The notes beneath the pieces were generated by a model that worked only from the letters and a program-made list of their open reading frames with translations, was not told the origin of the DNA and did no database searches. The translations under genes were made by a program, and so were the position numbers. A stretch of DNA of 64,000 nt from Pseudooceanicola nanhaiensis DSM 18065 (GTDB lineage Bacteria; Pseudomonadota; Alphaproteobacteria; Rhodobacterales; Rhodobacteraceae). The stretch's first letter is position 1, and every line of letters starts with the position of its first letter. Of the stretch, positions 54,743 through 63,752 are shown piece after piece. Where the stretch lies: NCBI RefSeq assembly GCF_000688295.1, contig NZ_JHZF01000020.1:39179-103178 (forward strand), given 5' to 3'.

Positions 54743-54750
54743 GGAATGGG
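54743..54750. repeat. IS256 target duplication (left)
   Basis: GGAATGGG, identical to 56080-56087 on the other side of the IS256 element. Confidence 0.85.
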
Positions 54751-56079
54751 GGGAGTGTCCTGAACTTTGTGTATCCGGGCCGGCCCATGCGGTTTGGGAT
54801 ACTCAAGCGTCGAAGCGCTCGCCGAACATTATGGCGAACTGATTGCGGGCCGCAAACCATTCCCGAACATTTCGACCGTCCTTCTCGAAGTTGCGGATCG
54901 CGAGGTAGATCAGCTTGGTCGCAGCCTCATCCGTCGGGAATGATCCACGCGTCTTGATGGTTTTGCGGATCACGCGGTTCAGACTTTCTATGGCGTTCGT
55001 CGTGTAGATGATCTTGCGGATCGCTGGATCGAAGCCGAAGAACGGGATCACCTCCTGCCACGCCCGACGCCAGGCCGGGGCGATGGAGGCGTATTTCCCA
55101 GCCCATTTTTCCTCGAATGCATCGAGTTCGGCCTCGGCCATATCGGCGGTCGGGGCGCTGTAAATCCGGCGCAAATCGGCGGCCACGACCTTGCGGTCCT
55201 TCCAGGAACAGAAGTTCAGGGAATGGCGCACGAGGTGCACGATGCACGTCTGGACCATGGCGTCCGGGAAGGCGGCAGTAATGGCTTCGGGGAAGCCCTT
55301 GAGCCCGTCCACGACCGCGACCAGGATGTCCTGCGTGCCCCGGTTCTTCAGCTCGTTCATGACCGAGAGCCAGAACTTGGCGCCCTCATTTTCGGCGATC
55401 CACAGGCCCAGGACCTCTCGCTGGCCATCGCGGGTAACGCCCAAGGCCACGTAGACCGCCTTGTTCTTGACCGTCCGGCTGTCGGCATCGCGGATCTTCA
55501 CTCGTAGCGCATCGAAGATCACGATCGGATACATCCGCTCCAGCGCCCGGCTCTGCCATTCCCGAACCTCGTCGAGCACCGCATCGGTGACACGGCTGAT
55601 CAGGTCCGGCGAGACCTTCAGGCCATAAAGATCGAGAAGATGGGTCTGGATGTCCCGGACCGTCAGCCCGGCGGCATAGAGCCCGATGATCTTGTCGTCC
55701 ATGCCGTCGATCCGGGTCTGGCCTTTCTTCACCAGCTCAGGCTCGAAGCTGCTGTCGCGGTCGCGGGGCACCGCCACCGGCATCTCGCCGTCCTGCCCCT
55801 TCAGCACCTTGGTCGAGGCGCCATTCCGGCGGTTGCTCTGACCCGGAGGGGCGTCCTTGCCCTCTTCATAGCCAAGGTGCGCCGTCAGCTCGGCGCCCAG
55901 CATCCGCTCCATGAGCTTGATCTTCAGCTCTTTCATCAGCCCGGCCTCGCCGAGCAGGTCCTCAGGACGCTCTACGCCCTTCAGCAGTTCGTCCAGCAGT
56001 TCCTTCGAGATCGTCATGCATGCTTCCTTTCGAAGAAGCATGGACCGGATCACTCATACACAGAAGAACTGACACTCTC
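54751..56079 (-). mobile_element. IS256-family insertion sequence, complete
   Basis: A 1,329-bp element with imperfect inverted ends sharing GGAGTGTC/GAGTGTC and TGTGTAT blocks (left GGGAGTGTCCTGAACTTTGT; right, reversed, GAGAGTGTCAGTTCTTCTGT). It is flanked by the 8-bp direct repeat GGAATGGG and inserted into IS3 orfB. Because both the ends and the duplication are intact, this is the youngest layer here. Confidence 0.9.
54803..56017 (-). CDS. IS256-family transposase (Mutator-like, DDE)
   Basis: A 404-residue protein from ATG 56017 with AAGGAAG upstream. Motifs: GYEEGKDAPPGQSNRRNG, IFDALRVKIRD (first Asp), VAVVDGLKGFPEAI (second Asp) and IYTTNAIESLNRVIRK with the catalytic Glu. Length and motifs are complete, so it may be active. 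Confidence 0.95.
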   Translation of the reverse strand: MTISKELLDELLKGVERPEDLLGEAGLMKELKIKLMERMLGAELTAHLGYEEGKDAPPGQSNRRNGASTKVLKGQDGEMPVAVPRDRDSSFEPELVKKGQTRIDGMDDKIIGLYAAGLTVRDIQTHLLDLYGLKVSPDLISRVTDAVLDEVREWQSRALERMYPIVIFDALRVKIRDADSRTVKNKAVYVALGVTRDGQREVLGLWIAENEGAKFWLSVMNELKNRGTQDILVAVVDGLKGFPEAITAAFPDAMVQTCIVHLVRHSLNFCSWKDRKVVAADLRRIYSAPTADMAEAELDAFEEKWAGKYASIAPAWRRAWQEVIPFFGFDPAIRKIIYTTNAIESLNRVIRKTIKTRGSFPTDEAATKLIYLAIRNFEKDGRNVREWFAARNQFAIMFGERFDA

Positions 56080-56087
56080 GGAATGGG
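56080..56087. repeat. IS256 target duplication (right)
   Basis: GGAATGGG, identical to 54743-54750. Confidence 0.85.
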
Positions 56088-56487
56088 TGTCGACCACCGT
56101 CAGGATGCGGAGCTTCTTGCCCATGGCGAGCTGGTCGTGAACGAAGTCCATGGCCCAGACATCGTTAGGACCGACCGCCTCCTGACGGTCTTCCCGCAGC
56201 TTCGCCTTCACCCTGCGCTTCGGGTGCTTGTTCCTCAGCTGAAGGCCCAACTCGTTGTAAATCCTCCGGGTCTTCTTCATGTTGATCATCCATCCCTCAC
56301 GTCGCAGCAGGATATGGACGCGGCGGTAACCGTAGCGAACCCGCGTCTCACAGATCTCCCTGATCCGCCTCTCGACGGCAGCCTGATCCGTCCGCCGGGA
56401 CTTGTAGTGGTAGCTGGACGTGTCGAAGCAGATGGCCCCACAGGCCTTCCGGATCGACACGCCCCAGTCGACGCACATCCCGGTCAC
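56088..56487 (-). pseudogene. IS3-family transposase OrfB, N-terminal half
   Basis: Encodes SSYHYKSRRTDQAAVERRI, YGYRRVHILLRREGW and NDVWAMDFVHDQL with the first catalytic Asp, then LRILTVVDTHS, where IS256 interrupts. OrfB frame overlaps the end of orfA upstream and is probably entered by -1 frameshifting. Confidence 0.85.
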
Positions 56488-56510
56488 GATCTCTCGCAGA
56501 CGTCCAGGCC

Positions 56511-56777
56511 TCAGATCTTTCGCCGGATAACGTCCTGCAACATCTCCCGGTCCAGCGTCAGGTCGGCCACGATCTTCTTCAGCCGCGTGTTCTCGTCCTC
56601 GAGCGCCTTCAAGCGGCGCATCTCGTCCGGCAACAGCCCGCCATATTTCTTTTTCCAGTTGAAGTAGGTCGCCTGGCTGATCCCCGCCTTGCGACAGATC
56701 TCCGCGACGGGCGTTCCCTGCTCCCCCTGCTTCAGGATGAACGCCTTCTGCGCTTCCGTGAACTTCGATGCCTTCAT
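56511..56777 (-). CDS. IS3-family OrfA
   Basis: An 88-residue protein starting MKASKFTEAQKAFILKQG, with HTH (VAEICRKAGISQATYFNWKKKY) and a coil (MRRLKALEDENTRLKKIVADL). Typical IS3 OrfA, intact, but its OrfB partner is split by IS256. Confidence 0.92.
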   Translation of the reverse strand: MKASKFTEAQKAFILKQGEQGTPVAEICRKAGISQATYFNWKKKYGGLLPDEMRRLKALEDENTRLKKIVADLTLDREMLQDVIRRKI

Positions 56778-56858
56778 GAGTTTCCGCTCCTCTCCCAGCC
56801 AGGAAAGCTTAGCCCGAAACTCCAGCTTCGAACGGTCCAGTTTACAGGGGGCAGAGCA

Positions 56859-57448
56859 TTTGATTGAGCCGAAGGGAGAGACCGAACAGAACCTCGGCCT
56901 GATGCGGCAGATCGACGAGCAGTTCCTGGAGACGCCGTTCTTCGGTGTCCGGCAAATGACCTGGCACCTGCGCAACGACGGGCATCTGGTGAACGAGAAG
57001 CGGATAAGCCGGCTGATGCGCCTGATGGGGTTGATGCCGATTTACCAGAAACCCAACACCAGCAGGCCAGCAAGGGGCCACAAGACCTATCCATATCTGC
57101 TGAGAGGGTTGCGGGTGGAACGTCCGAACCAGGTCTGGTGCTCGGATATCACCTACCTGCCCATGCGGCGCGGGTTCCAATACCTCGTGGCGATCATGGA
57201 CTGGCACACCCGCAAGGTCCTGTCCTGGCGGATCTCGAACACGCTGGAGGCCGACTTCTGTGTCGAGGCGCTGAACGAGGCCATCCACAAGTTCGGCCCG
57301 CCCGAGATAATGAATACGGATCAGGGATCCCAGTTCACATCCTTCGCATGGACGGACCGGCTGCGCCGATCAGCGGTGCGGATATCGATGGATGGGAAAG
57401 GCCGCTTCCTCGACAACATCTTCATCGAGAGGCTATGGCGCACCCTAG
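56859..57448 (+). pseudogene. IS3-family transposase OrfB fragment, cut at both ends
   Basis: Starts abruptly after the IS3 terminus with LIEPKGETEQNLGLMRQIDE and runs FFGVRQMTWHLRNDGHLVNE, VWCSDITYLPMRRGFQYLV (first Asp), IMNTDQGSQFTSFAW (second Asp) and DNIFIERLWRTL (Glu). It is then cut by the IS5 terminus. Belongs to a third IS3 lineage in the window, on the plus strand. Confidence 0.85.
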
Positions 57449-57510
57449 GCTCAGGACCCATTGATCTCAGCGGAAGGGCGTGATTCACCGCGCAAAAACA
57501 GAGCGGTGAT

Positions 57511-57858
57511 ATGTCTGATCTCTTCTGGCTGAGCGACGCGCAGATGGCTCGTCTGGAGCCCTACTTCCTGAAGTCCCATGGCAAGCCAAGGGTCGATGAC
57601 CGACGTGTCTTGAGTGGCATTATCTTCTTAAATCGCAACGGGTTGCGCTGGCGCGATGCACCGGCGGAGTATGGTCCTCACAAGACGCTCTACAACCGTT
57701 GGAAGCGGTGGAGCGAGAGCGGCGTCTTCGCGGCGATGATGGCCGGACTGGCTGCCGGGCACGGCGAGACGAAGACCGTGATGATAGATGCCACCTATCT
57801 GAAGGCCCACCGCACGGCGTCCAGTCTGGGCGTCAAAAAGGGGGGCGCGGTCGCCTGA
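57511..57858 (+). CDS. IS5-family OrfA
   Basis: A 115-residue protein MSDLFWLSDAQMARLEPYFL...GLRWRDAPAEYGPHKTLYNR... with the first catalytic Asp in VMIDATYLKAHRT. Unlike the copy at 13801-14160, it has no premature stop (Tyr codon intact in EYGPHK). It needs frameshifting into orfB to make the full transposase. Confidence 0.85.
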   Translation: MSDLFWLSDAQMARLEPYFLKSHGKPRVDDRRVLSGIIFLNRNGLRWRDAPAEYGPHKTLYNRWKRWSESGVFAAMMAGLAAGHGETKTVMIDATYLKAHRTASSLGVKKGGAVA

Positions 57859-58270
57859 TCGGTCGCACCAAGGGCGGCATGAACACCAAGCTTCATGCCA
57901 TCTGCGCGACAGCCAGGGACGTCCTCTCAACCTGTTCGTGACGGCCGGTCAGGTCAGCGACTACGTCGGTGCGCGGGCGCTTTGCAGCCGTTTGCCGAAA
58001 GTCGACTGGCTGCTCGGAGATCGCGGCTATGATGCCGATTGGTTCAGGGAAGCGCTTGAAGACAAGGGGATAAGCGCCTGCATCCCGGGCCGGAAGCAGC
58101 GGACGACGCCGGTGAAATATGACAAGCGCCGCTACAAACGCCGAAACCGTATCGAGATCATGTTCGGCAGGCTGAAGGACTGGCGGCGTGTGGCGACCCG
58201 CTATGACCGCTGCCCGAAAGTCTTCCTATCGGCCATCGCTCTCGCCGCTATCGTCATCTACTGGCTATGA
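57842..58270 (+). pseudogene. IS5-family OrfB with frameshift
   Basis: The frame GRLIGRTKGGMNTKLHAIC breaks near 57905 by an indel (expected CDSQGRPLNLF), ending in a stop at 57941. The remainder continues in the next frame: TAGQVSDYVG, GDRGYDADWFREALE (Asp), RRNRIEIMFGRLKDWRR (Glu), stop 58270. Confidence 0.8.
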
Positions 58271-58372
58271 GATGCCGTAACGGGGCCTGCGCCACACGCC
58301 GCCGTTACCGCTTGCCAGCTGTCGCGCGAGCTGTCGCCGTACCCGCATCGCACCCTGGAGGAGGATCACGGA
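58268..58372 (+). other. IS110 non-coding leader, candidate bridge-RNA region
   Basis: About 105 bases between the IS5 orfB end and the IS110 transposase start hold no gene. They align by eye with the minus strand of 13310-13384. In IS110-group elements the non-coding end before the transposase encodes the bridge RNA, so this is a candidate; short GC-rich pairings are visible but no long stem. Confidence 0.35.
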
Positions 58373-59404
58373 ATGAGACTGTTTGTCGGACTGGATGTAT
58401 CGCTCGAGAAAACCGCTGTCTGCGTACTGAACGAGCATGGGGGGATCGTGAAGGAGGCGGAAGTCGCCAGCGAGCCCGAGGCCTTGGAGCGTTGGATCGG
58501 CACGCAGCCGGGCAGCATTGCTGCCGTCGGTCTCGAAGCCGGGCCGCTGTCTCAGTGGTTGCATCGGGGACTTTCGACCGCCGGCCTGGACGTGGTGCTG
58601 ATGGAGACACGCCAAGTGAAGGGTGCCCTGAAAGCGATGCCGATCAAGACTGACAGAAGGGATGCCGAGGGCATCGCGCGGTTGCTGCATCTTGGGTGGT
58701 TCCGGCCGGTTCATTGCAAATCCGTCTCGGCGCAGGAAGTCCGCGCCTTGCTGACGGCGCGCAAGGCGGTCCAGCAAGGGATGCTCGCGCTTGAGATGTC
58801 GCTACGCGGGTTACTGAGGAACTTCGGCCTTAAGGTCGGCGCCATCTCCCGTGGGCGGTTCGAACACCGCATCCGAGAACTGGCCGCAGACAATGTGATG
58901 CTGGACGCTGCGACCGAGCCGATGCTCCGCGCCCGTGCCTCCCTGCGCCATGAACTTGCCCGGCTCGAGCGGCACGTGCGCGGCCTGGCCCAGGAGGACG
59001 AGGTGTGCCGGCGCCTGATGTCTATGCCGGGGATCGGCGCGGTCGTGGCGCTGACGTTCCGCTCTGCGGTCGATGACCCGGCTCGGTTTAAATCTTCGAA
59101 GAAGGTCGGGCCGTGGGCTGGCCTGACGCCCTCTCGTAATCAATCCGGCGAGCGGGATGTCTCGGGCCATATCACCAAGGCGGGTGATGCGGGGCTACGC
59201 CGCGCCCTTTGCCAGGCCGCGACTGTCATGATGAACCGCGGGCCATCGACGTGGCTCAGAACCTGGCCCGCGCAGATTGCCCGCCGCCGCGGCCGAAAAT
59301 GCGCGATGGTTGCGCTGGCACGGCGGATCGCGGTGGTGCTGCACCGGATGTGGCGTGATGGCACCGTGTTCCAATCGGAAGCTCCCATCGGCCAATCAAC
59401 ATGA
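58373..59404 (+). CDS. IS110-family transposase
   Basis: A 343-residue protein after GGAGGAGG. The N-terminal DEDD RuvC-like domain shows FVGLDVSLEKTAVCVLN, GLEAGPLSQWL and KTDRRDAEGIARLL. The C-terminal Tnp20 domain shows MPGIGAVVALTFRS, GPWAGLTPSRNQSGERDV with a candidate catalytic Ser, and KAGDAGLRRALCQAA. Complete and possibly active. It is unrelated in detail to the truncated IS110 at 14222. Confidence 0.93.
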   Translation: MRLFVGLDVSLEKTAVCVLNEHGGIVKEAEVASEPEALERWIGTQPGSIAAVGLEAGPLSQWLHRGLSTAGLDVVLMETRQVKGALKAMPIKTDRRDAEGIARLLHLGWFRPVHCKSVSAQEVRALLTARKAVQQGMLALEMSLRGLLRNFGLKVGAISRGRFEHRIRELAADNVMLDAATEPMLRARASLRHELARLERHVRGLAQEDEVCRRLMSMPGIGAVVALTFRSAVDDPARFKSSKKVGPWAGLTPSRNQSGERDVSGHITKAGDAGLRRALCQAATVMMNRGPSTWLRTWPAQIARRRGRKCAMVALARRIAVVLHRMWRDGTVFQSEAPIGQST

Positions 59405-59425
59405 TCGACTGAAGCTTTTACGCGT

Positions 59426-59463
59426 CCTGCCTGACGGCAGGTCTTAGAGAGGTCCCTAGGGAC
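59426..59463. other. Hairpin and palindrome at the IS110 3' side
   Basis: CCTGCC-TGAC-GGCAGG (59426-59441) is followed by the perfect 12-base palindrome GTCCCTAGGGAC (59452-59463). They probably belong to the right end of the IS110 element or its target; I cannot fix the exact boundary. Confidence 0.4.
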
Positions 59464-59699
59464 GTGGTTCCGATGATGTCGTGCTCAGGACTGATGCCGG
59501 CTTTGCCGAGCACGCCTATGAGATGGACACATCGGAATTGCACCGAACCCGCATCTTGATGGCAGCCCTCGCGCTGACCACGAACCGAAGCATGAACCCG
59601 GGTGATCTCGCAGAAGAGAAGACGGCGCCAGCAGAGCGAATCGAAACCATGGAAATGTATACCCGCGGTCCCGCGGACAATCTCATGCGGCCGAAACCG

Positions 59700-60735
59700 C
59701 TTGACCGGGACGGCCCCGTTACCGAAGTCCTGAGCCTAGGCGAGGAGATCGTGACGGACGTGACGACGCTTGTCGGGCGAGGGGCCAGCCGCTTCATGCT
59801 GGCCTACAACCCTGAGCAGGCCGATGCGAGCTACGGTCAGCTGATCGTGCGTGCGACCGATGCCACACTCATCCCCGATGTTGCGGCGCGTCTCAATCGC
59901 GAACTGCTGGCGCAATTCCCCAATGCTCTTATCCGCGTCGAGGAGATCGTCTTCGGTCCGCCTGCCGGGGCCGACGTCGCCGTCCGGTTTTCCGGACCCG
60001 ATCCGGTGGTCCTCCGGCAGCTATCGGCTGACACGCTCGCGATCTTCGACGAGGCCGGCACGATCACAAACCCGCGCACAGACTGGCGGCAGCGCGAAAT
60101 TCTCGTCTAACCCATCGTCGACGAGGCTCGCATGCGGTTGGCCGGTGCGACTCGCGGATCGATTTCGGACACCGTGCAATACGGCACCTCGGGCCTGCGG
60201 GTCGGCACCCTGCGCGAAGGCGATGCCGAAATCCCGATGTATCTGCGGCTTCCCGAGGTCGAGCGCGACGGGCTGGATCGTTTGCGCGATCTCTCCGTCT
60301 GGTCGCCGGGTGCAAATGGCTATGTGCCGATGGCCAACCTCGTCTCCGGCTTTGAGCCCCGCCTCGTCGAGGCCCTTATCCACCGCCGCGACCGTGAGCG
60401 TACGATAACGGTCCTCGGCGGTGCAGGCGGCGACCTGACAGCAGATGAGGCCTTTCGCAGTGTCCGCTCTGATATCGAAGCCATTCGGCTTCCCGAAGGC
60501 TACACGATGAAATGGGGTGGCGAGTTCGAAAGCGCGGGAGAAGCGCAGGCAAGTCTCGGCAAACAGCTTCCCTTGGGCTTTCTGGTAATGCTGACAATTT
60601 CGATCCTGATGTTCAACAAAGTGCGCCAGCCACTGATCCTGTAGATCGTGGTTCCGATGTCGGTCACGGGGATGGTTCTCGGTCTGCTGTTCACTGGGCT
60701 ACCGTTCACGTTCACGGCGCTTCTCGGCTTCTCTG
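59700..60735 (+). pseudogene. RND efflux transporter, internal fragment with stop codons
   Basis: From VTEVLSLGEEIVTDV onward the frame encodes a periplasmic porter domain of an AcrB/CusA-type pump (SRFMLAYNPEQADASYGQL, VEEIVFGPPAGADVAVRF, EGYTMKWGGEFESAGEAQ), then the first helix of the second half (LGFLVMLTISILMFN). In-frame stops TAA at 60108-60110 and TAG at 60642-60644 interrupt; the frame continues VVPMSVTGMVLGLLF...LLGFS. Both ends of the ~1,000-residue protein are missing. About 220 codons before 59700 are weakly recognisable at best. Confidence 0.8.
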
Positions 60736-60751
60736 AGCGCCCTCGACCCGT

Positions 60752-60889
60752 CTTAAGGACGGTGTAGGCATGTTCCGTCGCCTCAAGCGCGCCTTCGAGA
60801 AAACCGCCGAATGTCGGAGCCACTTCGGTGCCGCCAAAGACGAGTGCTTCGTCCCACAGGCCTGAAAGAACGCACCGCAGGCCATAGTT
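60752..60889 (-). pseudogene. Flavin amine oxidase, C-terminal fragment
   Basis: Roughly 46 residues, NYGLRCVLSGLWDEALVFGG then TEVAPTFGGFLEGALEATEH, match the FAD-binding C-terminal end of monoamine-oxidase-like proteins (GGTExxxxFGGxLEGA). It abuts the IS66 terminus on one side and the RND remnant on the other, so only this piece survives. Confidence 0.55.
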
Positions 60890-60966
60890 CGAGTGGGCAA
60901 AAAAGACAGCGGAACTGCGGCTGGTAGAACGCCAGGGTATCCGTCCGGCGTAACCGCCTTTGACAC

Positions 60967-62484
60967 TCAAGTTGGCTGCCAATTCCAGGGAGTGAGGTCG
61001 TCGATGCGGTTGATCTTGTGATCGGAGATGCGGGTCAGCACCCAGGTCAACCAGGCTTCCGGATCGACGCGGTTCATGCGGGCGGTTTCGATGAGGGTGT
61101 AGGCAATCGCTGCGGCCTTTCCGCCGCCTTCCGACCCCATGAACAGATAATTCTTCCGCCCGAGGGTCAGCGGCCGGATTGAGCGCTCGCAGATGTTGTT
61201 GTCCAGCTCCAGGCGGCCGTCTTCGAGATAGGTCCTGGCCTTGGGCATGCGGCTGAGGGCGTAGCGAAAGGCCTCGGCCAGTTTGGTTTTCCCCGATATT
61301 TTAGGCAGTTGAGCCTTCAACCAGATCTCCAACTCGTCGAAGATGGGCCTGGCCTTTGTCTGTCGCAGGACGACGCGTTCGTCCGGCGATTTGTGCCGCG
61401 CCTCTTTTTCGACGGCATAGAGCCCGGCGATGCGTTCGATGGTTTCCCGGGCGATGGTGGAGCCGTTTCGTTCAAAGACATCCACGAACTTGCGACGGAC
61501 ATGCACCATGCAGGCCTGCTCGCTAGCCAGACCCTCGCCGAACAACCCGTTGAAGCCGGTGAACCCGTCGGCATGCACGATGCCTTTGTAACCCGCGAGA
61601 TGCCCGGCGGGATGTTTACCCTTGCGATCCACGCTGAACTGGTACCAGGCACAGGGCGGAGCTTGTCCGCACCAAGGCCGTTCATCGCGGACATAGCTCC
61701 ACATCCGCGCGGTCTGGGCTTTGCCGGTCTTGCCCCCGATCTGCATCTTGACCGGGGTATCGTCGGCGAAGAGAGTGGGTCCCGCCCGCACCTGCTTGCC
61801 AATGTAATCGGCCAGGGGTGCCAGGAGCGCCGTCGACCGCCCGACCCAATCGGTCAGCGTCAACCGGTGCAGATCGACCTTCTCGCGGGCGTAAATCTCG
61901 GATTGCCGGTATATTGGCAGGTGATCGCAGTACTTGCCGACCAACACGTGCGCCAACAGACCGGGGCCGGCGCGCCCTCGTTCGATCGGCCGGCTCGGCA
62001 TTGGAGACTGTGCAAAGGCTTCGCAGCAGTTGCAGGCCATGCGCGGGCGCACAATCTCGCGGATGACGAACCGCCCCGGAATGTATTCCAGTTCTTGCGT
62101 CACATCCTCGCCAAGTGCCCGCATGGTCCCGCCGCAGTCGGCGCATGTCTCGCCCGGGGACAGCACCTCGGATTGCCGTTCCAGATGGTCGGGCAGCGGG
62201 GCACGGCTGTGCCTGCGCTTGCCGGGGTTGTCGTCATCGACCTGACCGGCTTCCTCCTGCAGGGCCGCCGCGGCATCGGCGATCTCGGCGTCCTCGTGAA
62301 GGGCAAATGCCAGTTGGTCCAGGCTTTCCGACTTGGAGCCGAACCTTGCTTTGCGATGACCAGCCAGTTGATGTTCGAGCTTCTCGATTTTCAGCGCCTG
62401 GGACCTGGCCAGATCGCGTAGCTGTGCCGTGAGGGCACGGAGCTCGTCGTGATCGGATGGCCGGGTTCGCGGCATCTCAAGCAT
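60967..62484 (-). CDS. IS66-family transposase TnpC
   Basis: A 505-residue protein from ATG 62484 ([20 protein letters not shown]). It has an N-terminal coil and [12 protein letters not shown], a zinc finger ([11 protein letters not shown]...MACNCCEA), the catalytic core ([11 protein letters not shown]sp; [15 protein letters not shown]sp; [19 protein letters not shown]lu) and a C-terminal [12 protein letters not shown]. Complete. Confidence 0.95.
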   Translation of the reverse strand: MLEMPRTRPSDHDELRALTAQLRDLARSQALKIEKLEHQLAGHRKARFGSKSESLDQLAFALHEDAEIADAAAALQEEAGQVDDDNPGKRRHSRAPLPDHLERQSEVLSPGETCADCGGTMRALGEDVTQELEYIPGRFVIREIVRPRMACNCCEAFAQSPMPSRPIERGRAGPGLLAHVLVGKYCDHLPIYRQSEIYAREKVDLHRLTLTDWVGRSTALLAPLADYIGKQVRAGPTLFADDTPVKMQIGGKTGKAQTARMWSYVRDERPWCGQAPPCAWYQFSVDRKGKHPAGHLAGYKGIVHADGFTGFNGLFGEGLASEQACMVHVRRKFVDVFERNGSTIARETIERIAGLYAVEKEARHKSPDERVVLRQTKARPIFDELEIWLKAQLPKISGKTKLAEAFRYALSRMPKARTYLEDGRLELDNNICERSIRPLTLGRKNYLFMGSEGGGKAAAIAYTLIETARMNRVDPEAWLTWVLTRISDHKINRIDDLTPWNWQPT

Positions 62485-62543
62485 TGCCGGAAGAGTACCG
62501 TTTCGCCGCGCGCAAGTGAAGCTTAAGGTGCTGGGTTGTCGGG

Positions 62544-62894
62544 CTAATTGCCAGTCGTTAGGGGCCGCCACATCTTCTGCGGCATGCGCCAGTCGATCCC
62601 CTCCAGGAGCATCGACAATTGCGATGGGCTGAGGCTGATTTTGCCCTCCTTGGCAGCAGGCCAGACGAAACGCCCGCGTTCCAGGCGTTTCGAGAACAGG
62701 CATGCGCCCTGCGCGTCCCACCAGATGATTTTCAACAGGTCACCCCGGCGCCCGCGGAACACAAACAGGTGGCCGGAATACGGGTCCTCCGCCAGCACCT
62801 TTTCCGTCTGCGCGGCGAGCGTGTTGAAGCCCGGCCGCATGTCGGTGACCCAGGCCGCCAGCCAGACCCACGTGTTGCTCGGCACCGGGATCAA
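62544..62894 (-). CDS. IS66-family accessory protein TnpB
   Basis: A 116-residue IS66 Orf2 protein: [57 protein letters not shown]. Its start overlaps the tnpA stop by 4 bases. Needed for IS66 transposition in the family. Confidence 0.93.
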   Translation of the reverse strand: MIPVPSNTWVWLAAWVTDMRPGFNTLAAQTEKVLAEDPYSGHLFVFRGRRGDLLKIIWWDAQGACLFSKRLERGRFVWPAAKEGKISLSPSQLSMLLEGIDWRMPQKMWRPLTTGN

Positions 62895-63106
62895 GTTATC
62901 AGCCCCTGGACCAGCCTGACCACGGCCGACAACGCCGTCGGTCCTTCGATGACGATCCGCCGACCGTCCGAGAGCGTGATGTCGATGCGATTGGCCAGAA
63001 CGGTCCCATTGTTCAGACCGAGCGTCTCCACGCGCGCCGCGTCCGTCCGGTCCTCAATAGTCGGGCCAGAAATGTCCACCGGCAGAAAAACGTCGCCGTC
63101 CTCCGG
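62891..63106 (-). pseudogene. IS66 TnpA, C-terminal fragment
   Basis: About 70 residues ending [20 protein letters not shown], the C-terminal part of IS66 TnpA. The N-terminal HTH half is missing because IS3-terminus sequence begins at 63107. Confidence 0.75.
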
Positions 63107-63152
63107 TGCACTACTCCCCAACCCTGGACCGCCGGAAGCTGGATTTTCCCGG
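63107..63152. repeat. Solo IS3 terminus, copy 2 of a 46-base repeat
   Basis: TGCACTACTCCCCAACCCTG and following bases differ by only a few positions from 54288-54333. No transposase follows; a CoA-transferase fragment begins at once. It marks the scar of a lost or deleted IS3 element. Confidence 0.8.
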
Positions 63153-63154
63153 CG

Positions 63155-63750
63155 CTTTGGGAGTCATGATCGAGCTATTTGCTCGCGAAAAGGGGATAGC
63201 ACGCGGTCAGGTCGTCGATATTGCAGTATTCGAGGCCCTGCTTCGGTTGATGGATTATCCTGTTCCCGCATTGACTGGCGCGAACCTCTCGCCGCGACGC
63301 AATGGGCTGCGCCAGCCGATGGACTTTGCTCCGGGGGGGATGTTCCGAACGTCCGATGGGGTGTGGCTGAGCGTTTCGGCAGGGAGCGCGGAAACCGCGC
63401 AGCGCCTGTTGCGGGCGGTCGGAGGCGATGCCCTCGCCGATGACCCGCGGTTCGCGACATTGGGCGAGATGTCGCGGCACATGACGGTGGTCTTTGACGC
63501 GATCAATGATTTCGTCACGCAGCACACGGCTAAGGAAGTGGAAGCGGTATTCGCCCGCCATGATGCGGTTGCCTCGCGTGTGTTGAGCGTCGAAGAGATC
63601 ATGACGAACGAGCAGATACGCCATCGTGGGGACATCGTGTCGGTCGACGGCGAACAGACCCAGGTCATTGGTCCGGTCCCTCATCTCAGCGCGACGCCCG
63701 GTCAGCTTCGTTGGCTGGGACGTAACCGGCCGGTTGATACCGTCGCCTGA
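63155..63750 (+). pseudogene. Family III CoA-transferase, C-terminal fragment
   Basis: Encodes ALGVMIELFAREKGIARGQV, VDIAVFEALLRLM, GGMFRTSDGVWLSVSAGS and HRGDIVSVDGEQTQVIGPVP, the second half of a CaiB-type enzyme. The N-terminal half with the catalytic Asp is missing, replaced by the IS3 terminus. The last nine codons lie inside the IS66 end that starts GTAACCGG at 63722. Confidence 0.85.
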
Positions 63751-63752
63751 TC

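Larger units (their letters stand above)
54288..56858 (-). mobile_element. IS3-family element interrupted by IS256
   Basis: The left end TGCACTGCTCCCCAACCTTG (54288) and an imperfect inverted copy ending at about 56858 bound orfA and a split orfB on the minus strand. The orfB halves (56088-56487 and 54338-54742) join at the IS256 target site. It is itself inserted next to another IS3 orfB fragment (56859 onward). Confidence 0.75.
57446..58270 (+). mobile_element. IS5-family (IS427-like) element, second copy
   Basis: Begins CTAGGCTCAGGACCCATTGA inside the IS3 orfB fragment. The opposite terminus is missing: IS110-like leader sequence starts immediately after the orfB stop, as at the first IS5 copy. 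orfB is frameshifted. Confidence 0.75.
60950..63106 (-). mobile_element. IS66-family element, 5' end truncated
   Basis: Left end GTAACCGCCTTTGACACTCA at 60950, then tnpC, tnpB and the C-terminal part of tnpA, all minus strand. The tnpA start and the other terminus are gone; an IS3 terminus follows at 63107. Confidence 0.85.

Noticed and set aside
1615..60644. Stop-codon recoding as an explanation for in-frame stops
   Set aside because: All three stop codons occur inside broken genes of the flanks (MFS 1615 TGA, dehydrogenase 11128 TAG and 11500 TGA, IS5 orfA 13999 TAA, RND 60108 TAA and 60642 TAG). Core genes use them normally as terminators, and several of these genes are also truncated.
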